Source: Cephalotus follicularis
Lineage: Eukaryota; Streptophyta; Magnoliopsida; Oxalidales; Cephalotaceae
NCBI GenBank assembly: GCA_001972305.1
Contig: BDDD01001367.1
Span: 62,001-126,000 of the forward strand
Length of the DNA stretch: 64,000 bases
Direction: 5' to 3'
Shown: positions 58,691-64,000 of the stretch, one piece after another
How positions within the stretch are numbered: position 1 is the first letter of the stretch
Layout: each line of letters begins with the position of its first letter
Made by a program: the position numbers and the translations under genes
The notes under the pieces: model-generated
Databases searched by the model: none
What the model was told of the DNA's origin: nothing
What the model saw: only the letters and a program-made list of their open reading frames with translations

Positions 58691-59672
58691 TGTTGATGCA
58701 AAAATTCTTCCCTCAACAGTACCCCACGTGTAAGGGCTTAATTTGTTTAGGGAAACGCTGTTTTAATGCTCCGAGATGAAGGTTGAGAATGGCTGTAAGT
58801 GTTTTTCCCTGCACAGAAGAGCAAACACGTTGAAGTTCCAGGAGGTTGTTCTCCCGGAGACACTCCGACGCTCAAGTTAGGCTTTGCACAGAGAAAATAA
58901 TATTCTTTCAGATGTAAAAATGGCTGACCTGAGATATGTCTTTAATTCTTGTATTTATAGTGCTGGTTTGTAACTGTTTGAGCGTGAAATGCGGAGGTGA
59001 TAGATGTCTCCTAAGGAAATGTCGAGGATCTCGGGATTTCCCTTATCTTCACCTGATTTGTCGCTCCTTTCCTTGTAGGCAGTTTATTATATCTCATCTT
59101 TCATATCTGTAGAGATTGACTCCTTGAATATAGGCTGAATTTGTGGCATCATGTAGAAGAGGAGGAGGAGGATGAGGATGAGAGATGTCCTCTGATCTCC
59201 TATCCGTTTCAAGGTCTTCAGCGTCTGGAGCTTCTTCAGGAGCGTGTGCTTGGGACGCCGGGTCCTCTGCCATACTGCCGAGGATGAGGTCTCTTTGGAT
59301 ATAGCCGAAGAGGAGGTCCTCGGCACTGGTGCAGTGGGGGACGTCCTCTGCTATGTATCTGATTGACTGCTCCTCGGATAGAGAAGGTCCTCGGCACTGG
59401 TGCCTTGAAGGACGTCCTCTGCCCTGTATCCAAGTAAAAGCTCCTTCGGGGAGAGGAGATCCTCGGCACTGGTGCCGTGAAGGGGGTCCTCTGTCATGCA
59501 AGGGCTCCTCGACTTTGATGTTAAAGAAGGGACTCCTCGCCCTCTTCTCAGATGTGTTCCATAAAGCTTCCTCTAACCGGTGTCTATGTGAGTTTCAAGA
59601 TTCCTTGGACATTTGGCTAAATCCACGGAGGACACGTGTTCTTCTTAGTATAAACAGATTTTTTCCATATCA
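58691..59672 (+). mobile_element. Solo LTR, copy 2 of the 1-kb LTR family
   Basis: It starts TGTTGATGCAAAAATTC and ends TTCCATATCA (982 bp). The flanks are TAATT and TAAAT, a 5-bp target duplication with one mismatch. It shares the family blocks GGACACTCCGACGCTCAAGTTAG, CTTGTATTTATAGTG and GGACACGTGT. The segment 59310-59500 holds three imperfect tandem units with GTCCTCGGCACTGGTGC. Confidence 0.8.
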
Positions 59673-60536
59673 TAAATAATAATAATAAAAAAAATACATT
59701 ATTGTTTTGTTAGATTGTTATGTTTGAATATCAATGATCTGAGGTTTGATTATTGATTGTGTTCATATATTACATGTGAATTACACTCATACGATTTTTT
59801 TTTATTATAAATAAAATATAATCTTTATTTGTTTCTTTTATGATAAATAATATTTCTTTTATCAATATTTGTATCATAATATAATAACATTAAAATAAGG
59901 GCCAACTTGACCATAGCTCAGGTCCCACGTCAACTTGTTTATGGAAGTATTAGCCAATGTATTAGGATGCTCCTAATTTGATTGATGGGTTTGATGTTTG
60001 TAGATACGTGAAGTGTGGATTGCATCATCAAAATTTAATATTTAGGGTATACACTAAAAGTCATTAAAGTCTATATTGATTATTTGGTTAACAAAAAAAG
60101 AAAAGAGAAGATATTGTTTTATCAAGATTACAATTCACGATACTGAATAGTAAACCTTTTTTTTTAATGAAAATTGATTAATACACTTTACTTTATAACT
60201 AAAGTGAAAAATATACGAGGCTTTAAGATAGAGTAATAGTTCCTAAGGAAAATATATATCGAAACTATAATCCACACAGAAAAAAATGCTATATTCTAAT
60301 ATTTGAGTCTTTGTGTTTTAGTATTGTTTTTGAGTTTTGACCTTTTTGTATTTTTTTAATTGATAAAACTTGTCTTGCAGGATAAATTTTTTTTCTATTC
60401 ACTGGTATGGTATAGAACCTATATATATTACCAATATACTTAATTTAATTACTTAATTATTTTAATTAGGAGGTTTAGAATTAATATTTTTGAAATCTAA
60501 TCATTAGATTTTATTTTTTTAATAATATAAACTACT
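59673..60536. other. Gene-free AT-rich stretch
   Basis: AT-rich DNA between two copies of the LTR family, with no ORF of note. It has homopolymer T runs and no recognisable element ends. Confidence 0.5.
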
Positions 60537-61488
60537 TGTTGATACAGAATTCCTTCTCTCAACAGTATCCTACGTGGATGACTTTAATTTGTTAAGAGAA
60601 ACGCTCGCAAAGGATGTCTGGGAGGAAGACACCGATCTTTGATTCCTGCACAAAGTAAAAAACTGGTGGAAGGTCCAGGAGGTTGTTCTCCCGGGAACAC
60701 TCCGACGCTCAAGTTAGATAATGCGCAAAGGGTATAAGGTTCTTTGCAATGTAAAAATTGGTGACCTTTGTTCAAACTGTTGAACTTGTATTTATAGTGT
60801 TGGCTTGTAACGGTTTGAGCGTGAAAAGTGGAGGTTATAGCTGTCCCCTAAGGAAATGCCGATGATCTCGGTCATTCCCCTTGATCTCTACCAGATATGT
60901 CGCTGTTTCCTTTGTTGGTAGTTTGTTATATCACTGCTTCCTTATTTGGATAAGGACAAATCCCAGGAAATCAGGCAGAGTTAATTCCCTTATCCCATAA
61001 ACAAAGTGAAGGTCCTCTATCGCAGGACTGTAGAGGAAGTGAATTATGATACTACTGCCGAGGTCATGGGCCTCTTGCTATCCCCTTTGGCTCCTCAGTG
61101 GTGTACGCTTAAGACGCCAGGTCCTCATTCATCCGAGGATGAAGTCTTTTTGGATAAGGGCGAGGAGGAGGTCCTCGGCATCTGTGCAGTGGGGGTATGT
61201 CTTCCGTCTCATATCCAATAATCACTTTGGGCAGAGGAGGTCCTCGGCACTGGTGCCCTGAAGGAGGTCCTCTGACCCGTACCTTAAGTAGGCTCCTCGG
61301 CTTTGGTGTCTCATTATGAGCTCTCAAGAAAAAAGTTGTCCTCGGCTCTGGGTCCGAGGAGGATGTCCTCTGCCACATAAGCGTTCCTCGGCAGGGCCTT
61401 TGGCGAGCTTCTAAACTCTTCTGGACAACTGGGCGAATCTTCGGAGGACACGTGTCCTTCTTAAAATAAACAGATTTTTACCCTATCA
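60537..61488 (+). repeat. LTR copy 3 of the 1-kb family, probable 5' LTR of an element running off the window
   Basis: It starts TGTTGATACAGAATTCC and ends TTACCCTATCA, with all family blocks (CTCAACAGTATCC, GGACACTCCGACGCTCAAG, TATTTATAGTG, GGACACGTGTCC). Unlike copies 1 and 2 the flanks do not match: CTACT precedes it and TATGC follows it. This fits a 5' LTR joined to its internal region. A primer-binding site is not obvious in the following TATGCCCCCCGGTCC. Confidence 0.75.
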
Positions 61489-62129
61489 TATGCCCCCCGG
61501 TCCTTCTTCTCTGACCTTGGTCAGAGGAGGAGGATCAGAGTTGAGAGCCGTGGCTCGGGCAAGACTCCTCTGCAGTGCTTCCTGCTAGCTTCTCCTTGTA
61601 CAAATGGGCTGAGGCTGAGAGTGTTGCTTTTGAAGATCCTCTGACATAAAACATAGTCTGCCCGAACCGAGGATTAAAGCCTGCCCTTTGGTCTGTCACT
61701 AATTTTATTAACCGGCCTCGTGTCACGAGTTGTAATGATTAGCATTTAAGTTGCGTACTGAATACGCTTCACACGTGGCATGCACTGAGCGCTTCCCGCC
61801 TCTGTCTTTTCGTTTCCCGCGTCTGTCTCTTCGTTTCCCGCTTCTGATTTGACGGTCCGTTTCCCAGCCGTTGGATCTGTGTGAGGTGGAGGGCTAGGAT
61901 CCGAGATGGGGGTCTATAAAAGGTTTTGTTCTTCTCAAGGCAAACCTTTCGCTTCTTGAACCTTCAATACTTACATCGTCGTTGAGAGCTTGCTAAATCT
62001 GCTGTGCCTTCAGAACCCTATTCCATCACTTCAAATCAAGGTCCTTGGTAAGTTTCTATCATCTCCCTGCTTTTCCAGATCGTTCTTGGATTTTTTCTTT
62101 AGCAATCCCTTCTTCTCCATCTCAAGCTC
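61489..62129 (+). promoter_or_regulatory. Leader with TATA box ahead of the transposon-type ORF
   Basis: A TATA box TATAAAAGG lies at 61916-61924 in GC-rich sequence, about 205 bp before the ATG. Short tandem units TTCCCGCCTCTGTCTTTTCG, TTTCCCGCGTCTGTCTCTTCG and TTTCCCGCTTCTG lie at 61793-61846. A probable 5' UTR intron starts at GTAAGT (62048) and could end at TTTCCAG (about 62078) or TTTCTTTAG (about 62103). Start sites are inferred, not measured. Confidence 0.5.
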
Positions 62130-64000
62130 ATGGCTAGTCAAGAACAATCCAGTGGGTCTTCTTCTACTTCTCCCCTATCAGTCGAGCCTTTGGCCATGGT
62201 GGTTCCCACCGCCGAGAGGCCACTTGGTGTTGAAGGTACCCTGGGGGCTGCGGTGGGTGACCCTGCTGCACCCATTGCAGGGGCCAACCCTCTTCCTGAT
62301 GATTGTGTCTTCGATGTAAGCACCCTCAGTCGTGCTGAGGTTAAAAGGCTCTCTGAGAGGTATAATTTTCCTCGCGGGCTGACCTACTGCCTTCCCTCAG
62401 ATCCTCGGATGGTTACCATGCACAGAGAGGGTCTCTTTGTCATCTTCGAAGGAGCTCTCTCTCATGGCCTGAGGGTCCCAATTCCCTCCTTTGCCATCTC
62501 TGTCTTAGTCAACTTTAGTCTCCATCCCTCACTTCTTCAACCTCAATCATGGAGCTTCATGATTGGCTTCCTTGTCAAGTGCATAGAGTCCGAGGTGGAC
62601 GCGACAGTGAACATTTTCAAAGAGTTCCACGTCCTCTCGGCCACCCCTAAAACAAATGGGTATTTTTTCAAGTCTCGTTCTAGGGTGAAGAAACTTCTCC
62701 TCAACCCTACCAAGTTCATAAAAAATTGGAGGAAGAGGTACTTTTTAATAAAGGACTTCGAAGGGTTTACTCCCTCTCCCTGGTGTAATTCCCTGGACAC
62801 AAAATCTTTGAACAGGAGGTCTCGTCTGACCTCGGCTGAGAAAGTCAGCCTTAATAAACTCTTGGCCCTTGAGCCAGAGGATGTAAACTCCACCGTTAGT
62901 GAGGATCGTCTGATCCAGGCTGGACTGAGTGTGGTCCTTGGGCAAGGGTCTCGTTCGGACGGAGCCGAGGTGGAAATCTCAGAGGGAGAGGGAGATGAAG
63001 ATAGTCCTCTGCCCCCAATGTCGAAGGAAAATTGTATATAGCCTTTGTCTCCTCCATTCCTTCTGTTAGTGTTATTTTCACTCTTCTTGTATTCTGGAAC
63101 TTTGACCCTAACTTTCACGTCTTCTTTCAGCTATGGCTCCTCGCCGTGACTTCTCTGCCATCATGAAGGCTATTGACAAGAGGAAGGTCCCTGCAGCTGG
63201 TGGACCAAAGCCTAAGTGGAAGACCTCCGTAGCTGAGGGGTCAAGGCCACAGGCCAAGACTCCTCCACCTGTTCGGATTTCTGCTGCCACCGCTGAGAAG
63301 AGGAAGGAAGCTGCCAAGAGGCCAGTAGACGAGACCTCCCCTGTTGATGAGCACATTCCTCTGACGAAGAGGAGCAGGAAAGGGAAGGCTGTTGATGGAA
63401 CCAAGGCAGGGAGGGTGGCCGAGGAAGTCGCTGCCCTCGGATCGAGCTCGCAGGATCCAATCCTCATACCTCCAACACGGGAGGCTGAGGAATTGCTGAA
63501 TGAGTTTGAGGACATGGACTGCCACAAGTTGCACCTGAATGCTCCTGGGGTCCCTCAAGCAGTTAGTCGTCTGGTCTTCTTCCCTTTGGAGATGGAGGCA
63601 AGGGAGAAATGGTCCAATGAGGAGTTGGTAACCCATTGTCTGCGGAGCAACTTGAGAGTAAGCGATCTCTTTCTTAGTTGCCTTGATTTTTCTTGTATCT
63701 TGGTTCTTCATAATTACTAACATTTATGCCCCTCTGACAGGCTCTGAACAATACTCAACTGCTTGTGGACAACTTCTCTGCCGTGGTAGCCAGGGACAGG
63801 GAGCTGAGGTCGAGCATGGCCTCGTTGGAAGAAACCGCCCGCTCGGCTCAAGCTCAACTGAACGAGGTTCTCAAAGTTCAGGAGTCCTTGGTCGAGGAGA
63901 AGAAGCAAGCGGTTGAGGATCTGGAGGAGGAGAGGGCTGACAGGAAGGAGATGGTGGTAGAGCTGGAGCACACCAAGAAGAGGTGTGAGGAGCTAGAGGC
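62130..64000 (+). CDS. Putative gypsy-type transposon protein (Transposase_28-like), partial, at least 3 exons
   Basis: Exons 62130-63033, 63131-63657 and 63741 to the window edge join in frame without stops: 904 nt leaves one base that the CT of exon 2 completes, and 1431 nt ends phase 0 before exon 3. The N-terminal part has a Ser/Thr/Pro-rich start, then LPSDPRMVTMHREGLFVIFE, HGLRVPIPSFAISVLVNFSL, SWSFMIGFLVKCIESEVDAT and NWRKRYFLIKDFEGF. This layout (pale F-x-x-x-L-R-(F/V)-P, then W..(I/L).GF, then W..R(F/Y)F) is that of plant proteins annotated as putative gypsy-type transposon. The middle is basic and disordered (KRSRKGKAVDG). Exon 3 is a Glu/Lys/Leu-rich coiled coil. It sits 640 bp after a 5' LTR and is probably an ORF of that element. 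A captured gene is the alternative. Confidence 0.75.

Noticed and set aside
59094-59679. Several 70-135-codon ORFs on both strands in LTR copy 2
   Set aside because: They arise from GC-rich tandem units of a non-coding LTR. The same positions are broken in copies 1 and 3.
62138-63118. Minus-strand ORFs antisense to the transposon-type gene (61, 66, 191 and more codons)
   Set aside because: They are shadows of the GC-rich plus-strand exons, with no family motif. The plus-strand model joins three exons in frame.

Overview
The window is nuclear DNA of a flowering plant, most likely a eudicot. It contains intron-rich genes with plant-type products (a PRP8 splicing factor, a plant U11/U12-25K protein, a chloroplast outer-envelope kinase of the KOC1 type and a DOG1-domain protein) set among decayed LTR retrotransposons, a LINE, MITE-like elements and a Pack-MULE. 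A run of 752 N (50733-51484) shows it comes from a draft scaffold. I cannot name the species from the sequence.

Layout. 1-12 kb: the last codons of an unknown gene (2-106), a Pack-MULE carrying fragments of two host genes (2078-3765, perfect 9-bp target duplication), a piece of LINE RNase H, and a decayed Ty3/gypsy chromovirus on the minus strand (about 4238-11641). The reverse transcriptase of the chromovirus is split by a nested 1.8-kb solo-LTR-like insertion. 12-37 kb is the genic island. PRP8 (minus strand, 26 coding exons, 2358 codons, fully in frame) faces a U11/U12-25K gene (plus strand, 5 exons, 255 codons) across a 2.2-kb divergent intergenic region. KOC1 (4 exons, 624 codons) and a DOG1-domain gene (3 exons, 247 codons) follow on the plus strand.

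37-64 kb is transposon-rich: two MITE-like elements (one lies between KOC1 and the DOG1 gene), a LINE ORF2 remnant split by a Ty1/copia element (about 40.6-46.4 kb), a second copia element with identical-length 206-bp LTRs and a CTTTT target duplication (50121-53633, containing the assembly gap), a 5'-truncated relative of it (56510-57526), and three copies of one roughly 1-kb LTR family. Two of those copies are solo LTRs. The third stands 5' of an intact, intron-containing ORF of the putative gypsy-type transposon protein class that runs off the right edge.

How the genes relate. PRP8 is the core scaffold of both spliceosomes and the 25K protein is specific to the minor-spliceosome U11/U12 di-snRNP, so the divergent pair joins two splicing genes. 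KOC1 and the DOG1-domain gene have no evident functional link to them. Exon models were built by hand from GT/AG sites, family similarity known from memory, and frame arithmetic. No database search was run.
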